A stretch of 64,000 nucleotides of DNA from Lepidodermella squamata. Taxonomy: Eukaryota > Gastrotricha. A program made the position numbers and the translations under genes. The DNA is taken from positions 806,001 through 870,000 of the forward strand of contig JBLDXI010000011.1 of assembly GCA_047495785.1 (NCBI GenBank), read 5' to 3'. Shown here piece after piece: positions 33,417 to 45,087 of the stretch. Within the stretch, counting starts at the first letter, position 1; the number at the start of each line of letters is the position of its first letter. A model generated the notes under the pieces. That model searched no databases and was not told where the DNA came from. It saw only the letters and a program-made list of their open reading frames with translations.

Positions 33417-33851
33417 TCGAAAAATTGTAATAATAAGAATCATGTAGAATTTCGCGCTTTAACCTGGTCGAACACTTGAAGTTCCATTTTTTTAAATAAA
33501 ATAAATCATGACTTTTATACTCCCATCTTTGAGTTCATTTTGAGAATGGAATGCAGATTTTTTTTCAGTGCGCGTGTTCATTGAATAATAAAATTGGACT
33601 CACGGCTCGTGGATATGATTGGTGTGCGAGGGGTGCTAACCAACCAATGAGCGCAGAGATGTATAGCATTACTAGTATAGTTTCTTTTGCAGTAGTAGTC
33701 GTACACTACTTCTTAACCGGTAGTTTTCCTACACACTTAAATAGTAACAATTTCCGCGCCAAAACAGCAGCAGCAGCACCGAGTGAGTATTTAAAAATGC
33801 AGGCCTCTCATAAAGAATAATTTACCCAATTTCATCGATATAATTCTAGTT
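32977..33851. other. Non-coding with dense microsatellites
   Basis: Holds TCTATC, CACACA, ATT (33375-33418) and CT repeats. Possible upstream exon or untranslated leader of PolB near 33780-33850. Confidence 0.55.
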
Positions 33852-36800
33852 ATGTTGACTGACCTCGGCTATCACTGTTATTCTTACCTATTCGGAATTG
33901 AGGTCCATAAGTATTCCATCACGGACTTGGATGCCTTACAATCTGGATTGGGATGGGAAACCGAAGACGATGACGATGAAGGTGGCCATCAAATCGTCGC
34001 ACTTCTGACCAAGATTCAGCTCAGTTTTGAGTCTGTAGCTCAGCAAATTAAGGCAACTTTTCCAGATCGGTAATTTCCATTTATTTCCATGAAAATTTAT
34101 TGCAATCTGTTAATAATAATATTATTAATTTGAAGAGATCACGTTCGAGTTGAATGCCACCACGAAGCCCTGCACACCCCATTCTTAACCTCTTATATTG
34201 AAGTAAAGGAATTATCCGGAGCTCTGATTCTAAACCAGGCCAACTCGGTTTTACAATCTAGGCTGTGCGCAACAATGGAAGGGGGTAATTAATTAATTTA
34301 AAAAAATCAGAAAATTCAAATAAAATAATTATTACTATTTTTAATATTAAAAAGGTTGGACGTTTTCTGTCTTCAGAATCAAGACTAGTGCATTGGAAGA
34401 AGACGAACTAGCCCTAGGGGCTGGTCAGCCGAAGAAAAAGCGACGTTTAGAGCAGACATTGGTCGATTTTATACTGTCTCACAGATCGGTTCTGTTCATA
34501 GACAATGACGATCGCTTGTGCCTATTCAGAGCCATTGTTCACGCTCTAGCTTACCGTGATTTTAATGAGCCGAGGGCTGGTCATGAACGTCACGGAAATT
34601 TCGAACTATTGCGTCCCTATTATTCGAAAGATCGCGATGCATTAACACCATTGGCAATCCAAGAGCGAGCAGTAGCATTCGAATACGAAGGGCAATTGGC
34701 TAAGCAGCTGATGGAGACTGCTGGTATTGATGGAAATAAAGATCGCTATGGCATCGCGGATTTTAAAAAAGCTGTTGAAACAATAGGGCTACCGTATCGT
34801 GGTAAATTCTGGTACCTGAATACTATTTCGACCCTAATTCAAGAATTTAATTTTCTCAGGGATTATTTACAACTTCAAAACGAAACAGGTTGTCGCAATT
34901 CATCCTCCGGCAACTGTTGAAATAGCTGACGAGCGAAAAATTTACATTGGTTTTATCAGTAGTCAAACTATTGCTTCACATGTCGAAGGAGGCGTAGGGT
35001 CGTTCGAAAGTGTCGGACACTACGTCGGCCTAACTGGTATTTCTAACATATCAGGCGGAAAAATCATGTGCCCATACTGCTTCATGCTCCATAAGAAAAA
35101 TTCCGTAGCGCATAAATGCAGTCGAAAGTGCAATAGGTGCCAAACCGTTGGGGCAGATTGTAAAAGCAGTCGAGAGCGGGACATAATATGTCGTGGCTCT
35201 TGCGGACTATATTACCATGGAAAGCAGTGCTATGAAGCTCATGTCAAGGTGAACCCAACTACTGGAAAATCAATCTGCGATTCTTTCTTCATGTGCAGCA
35301 AATGTGGAAGAACGTTGCCGGCGAAAGCTCGAAAAAAGCACAAATGTACGTGGTTGCGCAATTCGAAGCATGCTCAGTGAAATTTAATCTTTTAGGTGAA
35401 ATTCGAAACTGCCGTGTCTGTAAAGGTGATTTGCCTCCACGCGACGAGTCTGCACCGCACGAGTGCGTTATTCAACCTGGTAGGATTGGGAAAGTAAAGC
35501 CGAGGTTGCTTGCGTTGTTTGATTTCGAGACAATTCGAGGCAACGATGGCACCCTGATACCTGTAGTTGTTTGTCTCAATTTCTTTTGCGAATCTTGCAA
35601 ATTCCTACCGAGCTCTGACAAATGTCCCGCAAATTGTACTAATGATGATCCACGCACTCACTCATTTGTCTCTGACGGAAGTGACAATTCTTGCGTTAAC
35701 AAGCTAATGCGGTACATTCTTCAGGAGCAGTTCAGAGGTCTCTTCCTGTTGTCTCACAATGGAGCTCGGTAATTTTAATTTCGAAAAACACTTTAGTTTT
35801 GAGATTTATTTCCCTACTATTACTATAACAAGCTTCGATCACATGTTCATCATGGCTTGGCTGCAGAGACATGAATACCAATTTGAAACTATCCACCACA
35901 ACAATAGTGTCATGGAGATCAAAGTTGAAGGCAGCATTGTATTTCGCGACTTTTACTTGCTAACAATGACGAGTTTGGCAGCGCTTTTCAAAGCATTTGA
36001 CCTACAAAATGAAGACATTACTGGGAAGCAATTTTTTCCCTACAACCTGTTGACGCCCGAAAACTGGTTGAAAGACGTAATCAACGCCCCAACACTGAAT
36101 GACTATGACACGTCAAAAATGTCATCTGCGAAAATCGATGAATTGAAACTACATATCGCACGGAATTCTTCATCTAATTTCAGCCTGAAATCGGAAACTG
36201 TTGCGTACTGTCATAGCGATGTCGTATTGCTACAGCAATGTGTAGTCAAATTCCGTGAGCTGATCCGTGAAATAACAACCATACCGGGGTCTTGTGACGA
36301 CGGTATCGACCCTATCGCAGGTAAACCTAATAAAAAGTCCCTTTTGAATGAACCTCCACCTTAAAAATTTCTGCTTTTGAAGAGTCGCGAACTCTTGCTT
36401 CACTATCAAATTTGATTTGGAGAACTCTTTATCTGGATAAAAATCTGCCTATACACCTGGTACCAAATACAGGTTATTCCGCGGGGTACATTTTTATTAT
36501 TTTTACTTTTGATGAACATGATGGGAATTCTGTAAACCTCTCAGACCGAATTATTCCCGCGAATCGGTGATTTGGTTCGAATTTTTATCACAAAAAAGTA
36601 ACAAGCGGATTCTGCATGCTGGAAATTCGAATGGCGAGGTCACCATCAAGTTGCCAGAAACTTCAAAATTCTATCGATTCAAACCAGACGGGGTTGTTCT
36701 GGATGAAAATGGTCACATTCGCGAAGTATTTCAATATCATGGTGATCATTGGCACGGTTGTTTGCGATGCTATCCTGACTGCACGAATAAGCTACACCCG

Positions 36801-38942
36801 GTCCGGAATGTCACCTTTGGTGAGTTGTATCGTGAGACACTGGCGAAAGATCAGGCGGTAATTGACGCCGGCTATCAGCTAACTGTCACATGGGGATGCG
36901 AAGCCAAGCGAATCATGGCTGAAGACACTGTTTTAGCAGGCGAAATCGAGCGAACACTCACTATTGTTGACAGAGCTATGCCACGGCAATTTTACACAGG
37001 TGGACGCACCGAGGTATAATAATAATAATAACTTTTATGCAAGACCACCAAGTAACAGTCATAATGACTGTTCACAGGTTTTCAGGCTACATTACGAGAC
37101 ATTACCAGGGGAGAAGATAAGGTATTTGGATGTGAATAGTCTGTACCCGGCTGTGCTGAGCTCGAAGCTTGGATCGGTGCAAGACGGATACGAGGAAGTA
37201 TTTTTTCCTTACGGCAAGCCATGCCCGAAGGTTTTGGCAATGCGAAACAATGACATTGATCTGCGAGCACACTTCTTTTCGAAAGAAGATCCAAGCTTTG
37301 GACTTACTAGTTGCCTCGTACGAATCAAGCGTGATGTCTACCTGCCAATTCTAGGGTATAGAACGTCCAGAGGCTGCCTGAAATTCGGATCTTGCCGTTC
37401 ATGTATGGAACTGGGAGCTCAAGTCGCATGTGTACACAATGACGAAGAACGATGCTTTCATGCTTACGTGACAACTTCAGAATTGAGGCTCGCGCTCGAT
37501 TATGGTCAATGCGAAATCGTCCGCTTCTATGGTACTAAATTTTCCTAATTTAATTGTATCTTCCCTATGATATATCGTGGGCATCTCTTCATAGAGACAT
37601 ACCACTACCCGAAGAAATCCAACATGATATTTCGTTCGTTCATTTACGCTGGGCTAAAAGTGAGTAATCAGTAGCTTATTTAACCTTTTGTTTGAACTAC
37701 CTGTTCACTCTAAAGATCAAGCTCGAATCCAGCGGCTATGATGGGCCTGACATTGATGACTACATTGAGACTTGCTCAAAACTGTACGGGTTTAAGATGG
37801 ATAAAGACAAGCTGAAGAACCCCAATTCAGCACTGAGATCCCTTGGGAAATTGCTGTTAAACACTGGTTGGAATTGTTTAGTTGGCTAATAATTCTGATA
37901 ACCTTCCATCTCTCTCTCTTTTTATTTTAGCTTATGGAAAACTGGGTCTTAGACCTGATGGAATTCAAGTTTCATATGTCGACACACCATCAGAGTTGTT
38001 GAGACTACTTCGAAGACCTGGCATGAAAATTCATGACATTGCCGTATTGCCTCCGAGTGAAGACTTCGAAGATGATGGTGATGGGATGCTAACCAAAGAA
38101 CGGTTACGCATCACTCATTCAACTGAATTGGAAGAGTTCCAACCCTCGTTACCTGTGTCTAACATTGTTCTAGCAGCCATGGTTACTTCTGCTGCTAGAA
38201 TTTACCTCTTCAAACAGCTCCATCGGCTCCAGGCAACCTTGTTGTATACTGATACTGGTGAGAATTCCGAAACAAAGTGCCCTAAATTCAACCATGAGTC
38301 GATCTTTCATTCATGTTTTAGACTCTTGCATTTACGTGGAAAAGCCGGGATCAGCCGTGCCACTGCACACAGGCGACTGTCTGGGTAAATATATTGAACC
38401 GTTCAGAATAAAAATGAAAAAAAATCGGAATGAATATTCTTAAACTATTATAGGTAACTGGAAAGATGAGATCGGATCGGGAGATTACATCACAAAGTAA
38501 GGAATGAATATAACGAATTCAAAATCCAAGGTTAAATGTACCTTTATCAGATTTATTGGTTTGGCACCGAAGACGTATCTGATACAACAATCTAACGGAG
38601 TAAGCTCTCCTGAACTTCTGACTAAACGAACAATTCTTAATCTAATTATTGTACTAGCAAACTACAATTCGAATGAAAGGCTTCCAGCTGAAACCTGCCC
38701 TCGAGAGGCAAGTCAACTACGACAGTTTCATGCGACTTCTTCACTCTATCAATGCTGACAAGAACGCAGACGAGGCTTGTTTGAAGTTGGAACAGCAGGT
38801 TTGGCGCCGATTTCAGTGCCATCCCTATGCAAAGGTTGCAATTCAAGATGTGATAAAAACACTCCGATTCAAGTTTATGAAACGCTTCATTTCAGATTAT
38901 GAAACATTCGAAACTGTACCCTTTGGTTATATTAAGGGCTAA
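33852..38942 (+). CDS. polB: Protein-primed family B DNA polymerase (Polinton-2)
   Basis: Exons with GT-AG borders in one frame: 33852-34069, 34136-34284, 34355-34801, 34860-35345, 35396-35768, 35833-36320, 36383-36485, 36545-37013, 37078-37531, 37595-37659, 37716-37866, 37931-38257, 38322-38394, 38454-38496, 38551-38599 and 38658-38942. The third acceptor is the least certain. A Cys-rich zinc-ribbon cluster lies at 35066-35460. The exonuclease has FDFET (35519), SHNG (35753) with the following Asp across the intron, and a YCHSD motif (36208). An HWHGC motif lies at about 36750. Palm motif A is NSLYP (37135), B is KLLLNT completed in the next exon with YGK, C starts YTDTD across an intron (38250). 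A late MKG motif is at 38673. It has more introns than Polinton-1 PolB and a canonical second exonuclease motif. Confidence 0.94.
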
Positions 38943-38959
38943 CGGACTGAATTGTGAGC

Positions 38960-40121
38960 ATGGCGATGTACAATAATAATAATAATATCGCCATGCTTTC
39001 TGACGAGGACTATGTAACTCTTGATGAGCTTTTACATCCATTATATTATACTGCTAACTTGCCCAGTTCATTTCGATCTATTAAAATTCTGTACGAAGCT
39101 GCAAAGGCCAGGTATCCAAATAATCGGGTCATTACCTATAAAACAGTTCGAGAATGGCTATCGGCTCAACCGGCTTATAGCCTTTTCCGGCAAGCTTCTA
39201 CGCGCAATCGTAAGCTTTATAGGCGAGTTGCGGTACATGCTAAGGGTTCCACCTTTGCTGGGGACCTAATGGAAATTACGAAGGAATATCAATTTTTCAA
39301 CGCGAGAAAGAAGTATGTCCTATGCATAAAGGACCTTTTTACCCGCAAAACTTGGTTGAGGGTGTTGAAAAATAAAACAGCTGCTATAGTGCTTGGTGCG
39401 ATTAAAGGTATCATGTCCGAAATCGACTTGATCCCTAATCAGGTAATTACTGACAAAGGTAAGAGAAAACATCTGTCTGCCGCAGTGTCTTAATCTCCAT
39501 TTAAAATCTCTGATCTAATTAGGATCCGAGTTTCGCGATAAGAAAGTTCAAAAGTACTTTTCTGATCTCGGCGCCAGGTTTTACCTCACTAATTCTCCCA
39601 AGAAGGTGGGTGCAATCGAGACATTTATCAAGAACCTTCGAATGCGATTGGTTCGATATATGATGGCTAATAACACTAAAAATTTCATCGATAAACTTGA
39701 CGACATTTTGGATGCAATCAATAGCTGCCCAAATTCAACAACCGGCTTTAGCCCTGATGAGTTATGGAACCTTAACCCTGAATTGAATGTGGCGCTTTCG
39801 CAACCCGGTTTCATGACTGTTTATGAGGATCACCCAGACAATTTAGTCGCTCATCGAAACGCTTTCAAGACGATTCGCCAAATACGAGTGAAATTCAATT
39901 TGGGAGATCGCGTTCGGATCTTGCAACAGCGGAAAATTTTCAAAAACCGAATTAAACACCCGATTTTTAGCGACAGAATCTACCATGTGACTGAAATTCT
40001 TCCTCAAAATGATCACTCGACGGTGGCTTACCGCGTATCATCTGACCCCAACGATAAATCCGGGCAACTGAAGCGTGTTTTCTACACGCATGAGCTCCAG
40101 AAGTTATATAAAGAGAAGTGA
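38960..40121 (+). CDS. int: Retroviral-type integrase, no chromodomain (Polinton-2)
   Basis: Two exons, 38960-39458 and 39523-40121 (64-base intron), 365 residues. The N-terminal SFRSIKIL and VREWLSAQ pattern equals that of the Polinton-1 enzyme. The catalytic residues are Asp in AGDLME, Asp in ITDKG at the end of exon 1, and Glu in AIETFIKN. The SH3-like FNLGDRVRI follows near residue 285. The protein ends soon after YTHELQKLY, at the point where the Polinton-1 integrase continues into a chromodomain. The start ATG at 38960 is chosen over an upstream GTG. It begins 17 bases after the PolB stop. Confidence 0.93.
40105..40113 (+). promoter_or_regulatory. TATA-like box before Polinton-2 membrane protein
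   Basis: TATATAAAG, 23 bases before ATG 40137 and inside the last integrase codons. Confidence 0.5.
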
Positions 40122-40136
40122 TTTCGCACGCACCTT

Positions 40137-40409
40137 ATGGTAATGTCATCCATTTCAAATCCCGAACTTGCGTCAACTGATCGTCGATCTCAGCAACTTC
40201 GACCTTTTCTCCTTGCAACGAGAACCGCAACTGCTTTTCAACCACCGAGTTTATCAAGCGTACCTAGATCCTCTTCATCATTAGCATCGCGATCAAAGCA
40301 AGTACTCGCCCTGGCTCTTACTCTGGTTTTACTGCTTTTGACCTTGGTTGTCCACCATCTACTATATCCAACCGTACCTACTCTACCTAATAATGCTGTC
40401 AGTCAATAG
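40137..40409 (+). CDS. Small single-pass membrane protein, Polinton-2
   Basis: 90 residues: a Ser/Gln-rich N-terminus, then one strong hydrophobic segment (VLALALTLVLLLLTLVVHH, about residues 55-73) and a short tail. Same place as the 72-residue protein of Polinton-1 (between integrase and penton). It overlaps the start of the penton gene by 17 bases in another frame, as its counterpart does by four bases. Function unknown. Confidence 0.62.
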   Translation: MVMSSISNPELASTDRRSQQLRPFLLATRTATAFQPPSLSSVPRSSSSLASRSKQVLALALTLVLLLLTLVVHHLLYPTVPTLPNNAVSQ

Positions 40410-41578
40410 CTACTACGGCAAGGACTTGATTCTAGTTCTACCATCTCATGCGTCATCAGATTTGTATCCTCAAAATACTGCTGCAGAGTTCAAAGTCAAG
40501 CTTCCACATATTATTGGTAAGTTGAATAAACTCGTATCGTGTTGCATCTTGTTACGCCTTCCGATAATAGATTTAGGGAGCGTTGGCTCTCATGAAGCTG
40601 CCCTCCTCGAGGTTTGCACTCCATCGCAGGTTGTTTCGCTGAAAAAGTCCACTTTTTTCGTTTTCAAAACCTCTTGGTTGGACCGTGGCACTCTTGAGGA
40701 ATCACCTTACAACAACCCTTTGGAGTTTGCCGAGTGCCATGTGGGTGGTCGCATCTACGAGACAATGACAGATTACATCAATGACTTGCTCTCTGCTATG
40801 CCTGAATGGGCTGAAATCAACATGGCCTATGAGGAAGGCAAAGATCGCATTCGCTTTGACCTAAAACCCGGCTTCGGGTTGTACCTTCCCGAATTTGCGG
40901 GGCAGATTCTTGGTTTTGGAAAGGCTGTCGTTTTAATTAACGTCCCTCCAGATGAAGAGTCTAGTGGGGATGAAGATTGGCAGCAGAGACATGAACGGGA
41001 ATATTTGAGCCTCTTCAGTCATTTATTGCGATTTATACTGGCCGGAAAAGATGGCAAAAAGTTGGTAATGGCAAATGGGAAAAAACCTACATATCAGACC
41101 GACGAAGATGGTAAATTAACCCTGAATCTTTATCAGAGGAGTTTGGCAGATGAGGTCTCATTGGCCGCTGAGGTTGCTTATCGATCCACGCGCAAAGATC
41201 AGCCGCTCTACTCTGAATTCATTCCGCAAATTCATTTCCACACTCCGCTGATTTATTGCTACACGGACCTCATTGAGCCGGTTATTTGCGGTGATAAAAG
41301 TGTCCCTTTGCTGCGAGTTTTTCCCGCGTCTTCTGGCGCATCCAACAAGCAAAAGTACAACCTGATCAGTTTTGCTGGCTCAACACCGTACTATCACCCA
41401 ATCAAGTCGCAATTTTTGGACACCCTGAGCTTCATGATGTGCCTCGATTCAGGTATCTGTGATTTTCTTCTTCATCGTCAGCTGTGATTTTTACGAATTG
41501 ATGATTTTAGGAGAGAAATTAGTATTTAAACAAGGGAAAAGTATGCTGACAATCCACATACGTCCCATTCGCCATTAA
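40393..41578 (+). CDS. Penton-like minor capsid protein, Polinton-2
   Basis: Exons 40393-40516, 40571-41452 and 41511-41578, 357 residues. The first intron (54 bases) has no stop and a multiple of three, so unspliced RNA would encode an 18-residue insert; the Polinton-1 protein supports removal. The N-terminal LILVLPSHASSDLYPQNTA and the following HEAALLEV segment, and the C-terminal MLTIHIR, match the Polinton-1 penton-like protein. A region of Asp/Glu near 40950 is unique to this copy. Vertex-protein assignment is from position, size and family pattern. Confidence 0.82.
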
Positions 41579-41580
41579 AA

Positions 41581-42103
41581 ATGCGACAACCTATTAGCTC
41601 CGATTCATACCTGCACTGGTTTCAGCAACAACAGACTGGTCGTGGGATTTCTTCTTCAATCCAACCATTCACTGGACCCTCTATTGTTTTGATGCCACAA
41701 GTCGGTAATGGCTTGGGTAAGAACGGCGATTAGTTTTCATCAACATTCTTAGGAATTTCTCGTGTGTTGTTTTTTTTCTTTTCAAAAAAAAATATTAGGT
41801 ACTTGGCTCCGAGGTTGGGTACGAAATAGCCTGATTCCATTTCTACCCAGGCTCTTAAACACTGCTGCTACAGCGGCATCCAACATAGCTTCAGATATCT
41901 CCACGCGTCAACAGAGTGGCGCAGATCTCAATGTAGCTGAGGTTTTAAAAAACCGAGGATTGGAAGGTCTCAAGTCTGTTGGCAAAGAAGCTGTTAATCA
42001 TTTAGCTTCTCAGTATGGATCTGGAAAGCGCAAACGCAAAGGGAAACCAAAAAAGCGTGCAGTTTTGTTCAAGCAGCCAAAATCGGATCGCATTTTGTTC
42101 TAA
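41581..42103 (+). CDS. Basic pX/pVI-like minor virion protein, Polinton-2
   Basis: Two exons, 41581-41716 and 41799-42103 (82-base intron), 146 residues, starting two bases after the penton stop. Exon 1 has a Gln-rich stretch and ends in a Gly-rich turn. Exon 2 gives TWLRGWVRNSLIPFLPRLL (amphipathic), LNVAEVLKNRGLEGLKSVG and a Lys/Arg-rich tail. The order of parts equals 10304-10807 of Polinton-1 (GSGIGG..WFRRVLPIVGPLI, AQIFKNHGAKGLLNL, basic tail). A role in virion interior or membrane lysis is inferred by analogy with adenovirus. Confidence 0.75.
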
Positions 42104-42114
42104 TTAAGTGTGTG

Positions 42115-42124
42115 TATATAAAGG
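42115..42124 (+). promoter_or_regulatory. TATA-like box before Polinton-2 major capsid gene
   Basis: TATATAAAGG, about 55 bases before ATG 42180, in the short gap after the pX-like gene. Confidence 0.6.
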
Positions 42125-42179
42125 ATCTTCAGAAATTGAATAAATTGTAATCGCCCAAGTGCTTTACGTTTTTACAATC

Positions 42180-43528
42180 ATGTCTGACCATGCTATTAGA
42201 GCCGAATTAGCTGTTTTTGCCTCACCTGCATTCACAAATGAAATCACAGGAACGCACGTAACTGAATGCTTTCCAACAACATCGATAAGTGGAGCCCAGC
42301 AGATAACATTTGTTATCCCTGCTTCTGAAGCCTTCACGGACCTCAGTCACACCTATTTATCAATCAAGGCTACGCTAACACCGACGAATGATGACATCAC
42401 AACAGAGACATTTTGCTGCGCGGGCGTAAATAACCTGTTGAACTCCTTATTCGAGGACTGTCACATTTATCTCAACGAATGCTTAATCACGCAGAATTCT
42501 TCGCTCCATAGCTACCAGGCATATATGGAAAACTTCTTATCGGCAACACAAGATATCCAGTCAACAAAGCTCACCAACGTTGGTTGGTACCCTGATACCC
42601 CCGGGTTGTTCAACAATCTGAAGGAAAATGCAGGGTTCAAATCTCGTCGTGCGCTGGTGAAGAATTTCGAACAAAAACCCGTCATCTCTTTGCTGGGGAA
42701 AATTTCGACCGATTTCTTCAATCAGGAACGATATTTGATCCCACAAACAAGCGTGCGAATTAAGCTGACTCTACACAAGCCAGAGTTTTTCCTTATGTCT
42801 GATAATCTGGCAAATTACGAGTTCAAACTTCTGGAGGCGGTCTTGCTAGTAAAACGAGTTGAGGTTGTTCCCGAGGTCACCATTGCACTTGAAAAGGCGC
42901 TATTGGAAGCACCGGCTCGTTACAGTTTCACTCATACGGTGACTAAACCATTCAATTTGCCTACCAATATGACGGCCATTTTCCTCAACAACGTTGTATT
43001 AGGAGTGATTCCCGAAAAGATTGTATTAGGTAAAAAGAAAAAACCCATTTTTTTCAGACCATTCTAATATAACTTGTTTTACCATTGCAAGCCATGGTCG
43101 AGGATGAAGGTATTCAGGGTTCAGCTGCCACCAACCCTTTCAGGTTTCAACATTTCGGTCTTCAGAATATAACAATTACCATCGATGGAAAGGCTGTTGG
43201 TGGCACACCTCTTGCAATGGATTTCGAAGCTAACGATTGTGCCCGAGTTTACCAACTCATGCAAGATACCATATTTCCGACTTCGAATTCAAAGTGTGTC
43301 AACATAAGTCGGGATGATTTCGTCAAAGGTGGTGGCTTTGTCATGGCATTCGACTTGAGTCAGGATTCGGATCCTAATGGACGTTTGACGCAGACAGGAC
43401 AGATGGCGATCAACCTTCTCTTCAGCAAGAAACTGACTTCTCCAACGACTTTGATTGCCGTAATGTATTATAAAAACAAGACGCTAGAAATTCAGGCCAA
43501 CAGAACAGTCCTACATAATTTCTTCTAA
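42180..43528 (+). CDS. MCP: Major capsid protein (double jelly-roll), Polinton-2
   Basis: Two exons, 42180-43029 and 43092-43528 (62-base intron), 428 residues, near the 435 of Polinton-1. Shared marks are FVIPASEAFTDLSHTYLS near the N-terminus (VIPP..AFVDMARTYLS in Polinton-1), IYLNECLIT (IYLNGTLVS), SVRIKL (EIRVKL), and a TNPFRF..FGL segment at the start of the last exon. The intron lies at the same place as the second intron of the Polinton-1 gene; the first intron of that gene is absent here. The ATG is 21 bases inside a longer open frame. Confidence 0.9.
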
Positions 43529-43534
43529 GAAAAC

Positions 43535-44026
43535 ATGAACACCCTGGAACTGAATGCTTTGCTCCATTCCGACCCTATTATCAATCAAGGTGTTTACGCT
43601 ACAATTCCGTGCGATATGCTTCATTATTACGAAAACTATGATATGCATACTAAGCCTCTTTACCTAATCGTGAATGCCTCTCCAAGCTCGACAGCAGGCA
43701 CTCATTGGATAGCCATACATGTAACGGAAACATCAATTACCTTCATGGACTCTTATGGTCAGGATTCGGGATCTTGGTCGGTTCGTCTGGACCATTTCAT
43801 CGGTAACATGGCGAATTGTGGCAGGAAGCTCGTATCATTCAATCACCGCGGCCTTCAACCGTTTGACAGTGCCTACTGTGGTTTGTATTGCCTGGTATTC
43901 CTACATCAGTCAGCTCGCGGTGTTTCCCTACCTAATATTCTTTCGTTAATCACTAATCATGGCTGGAATACGAGAGCCGAAAATGACGCTTTTGTTGCAC
44001 GCTTTGTTAAGGACAACTTTGCATAG
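43535..44026 (+). CDS. Adenovirus-type cysteine protease, Polinton-2
   Basis: 163 residues, single exon, ATG six bases after the capsid stop. Catalytic residues are His in GTHWIAI, Asp in FMDSYGQ, Gln in RGLQPFDS and Cys in the AYCGLYC segment. Order and spacing equal the Polinton-1 enzyme and the adenovirus family. It would mature capsid precursors. Confidence 0.94.
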   Translation: MNTLELNALLHSDPIINQGVYATIPCDMLHYYENYDMHTKPLYLIVNASPSSTAGTHWIAIHVTETSITFMDSYGQDSGSWSVRLDHFIGNMANCGRKLVSFNHRGLQPFDSAYCGLYCLVFLHQSARGVSLPNILSLITNHGWNTRAENDAFVARFVKDNFA

Positions 44027-44037
44027 TATATAAAAAG
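44027..44037 (+). promoter_or_regulatory. TATA-like box before Polinton-2 ATPase
   Basis: TATATAAAAAG starts one base after the protease stop and 23 bases before ATG 44050. A second TATATAAAAAGG lies at 44893-44904, at the end of this gene. Confidence 0.6.
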
Positions 44038-44049
44038 AGCTGCTTGTAA

Positions 44050-44899
44050 ATGTTACCTACCATACATAATATTAATAAATCCATAACGGAAGATTATATG
44101 ACGATGACTTCGTTTACCACAGCTTTCCAGGCACCTTGTACTATAATCATTTCTGGCCCTAGTCAGGGTGGAAAATCAACACTAATCAAAGATATTTTGC
44201 TGTACCCTGGCTCATTCGATAGACCTATCGATAGGGTAGTTTGGTTTCGAGGTATTGCTCAACCAGGTCATGTCGAACTCAGTCAACAAGTTCGGGCAGT
44301 GCGTGGAATTCCGATCGAATATCGGGATGACATAACAACCTTTCACGAGGCTGATTACCTGGGACCTGGGCATAAGCTGCTGGTATTCGATGATAATTAC
44401 TGCGATGCCAAGGATATGAAGCAAGTTGCAGAACTGTTTTACCGCGGTTCGCATCACAGCCAAATTTCAGTAATAATGGCGCAAAATAATTTATTTCCTC
44501 GGTTTGTTTACTGCTGTATGAATAATATATTATAACCATGATTTTTAGAGGAAAGTTTTCCCGAGATGTCACCTTGAATGCGAGATACATTATTGTTTTT
44601 CGCTCACCTTGTGACATGACTCAGTTCGGACACCTGGCTCGTCGAATTTTACCCAAAGACTGGAGATTCTTGCAAGGTTAACAATTTAAATTTCATTTGA
44701 ATATTACCGCTTCACATCATTAAAATATATAGAGAGCTTTGACATTGCTACGAGCGCGCCTTTTGGTTATCTTTTAATAGATAACACATCATCTTGCCCG
44801 CCGTTACTCCGTTTTCGAAACTTTATCGGATCTCGAACTGGCAACGTTTTTGTAAAGGTGGAAGACGTTCCCAGCTTGAACCTACCACTGACTATATAA
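44050..44899 (+). CDS. DNA-packaging ATPase, Polinton-2
   Basis: Three exons, 44050-44501, 44549-44676 and 44733-44899 (introns of 47 and 56 bases), 248 residues. Walker A is GPSQGGKST (about residues 37-45), Walker B KLLVFDDN (about 113), and the sensor segment MAQNNLFPR ends exon 1. An in-frame ATG at 44098 could be an alternative start. Polinton-1's ATPase has one intron at another place (before Walker A), so introns have been gained or lost between the two lineages. Confidence 0.94.
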
Positions 44900-45087
44900 A
44901 AAGGACTCTGTGTTACAGTAGGAATAAACACATCAAACTCTTGATTATGTTCGGTTTATTGTGTTACTACTACTACGAATACTACTACTACTACAGTATA
45001 TGTTAAGCATACGTAGATTAAGTAAGCGATTATATATATTGTCCAGTGTCAGTTTAGTCCATTGAGCCGAGAACGAATTCTCTCTCT

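Noticed and set aside
33039-33443. Frames over microsatellites on both strands
   Set aside because: They translate simple repeats (ATT, TATC, CA) only.
34393-34920. Frameshift in Polinton-2 PolB near 34870
   Set aside because: Removing a 58-base GT-AG intron (34802-34859) restores the frame, so no break is needed.
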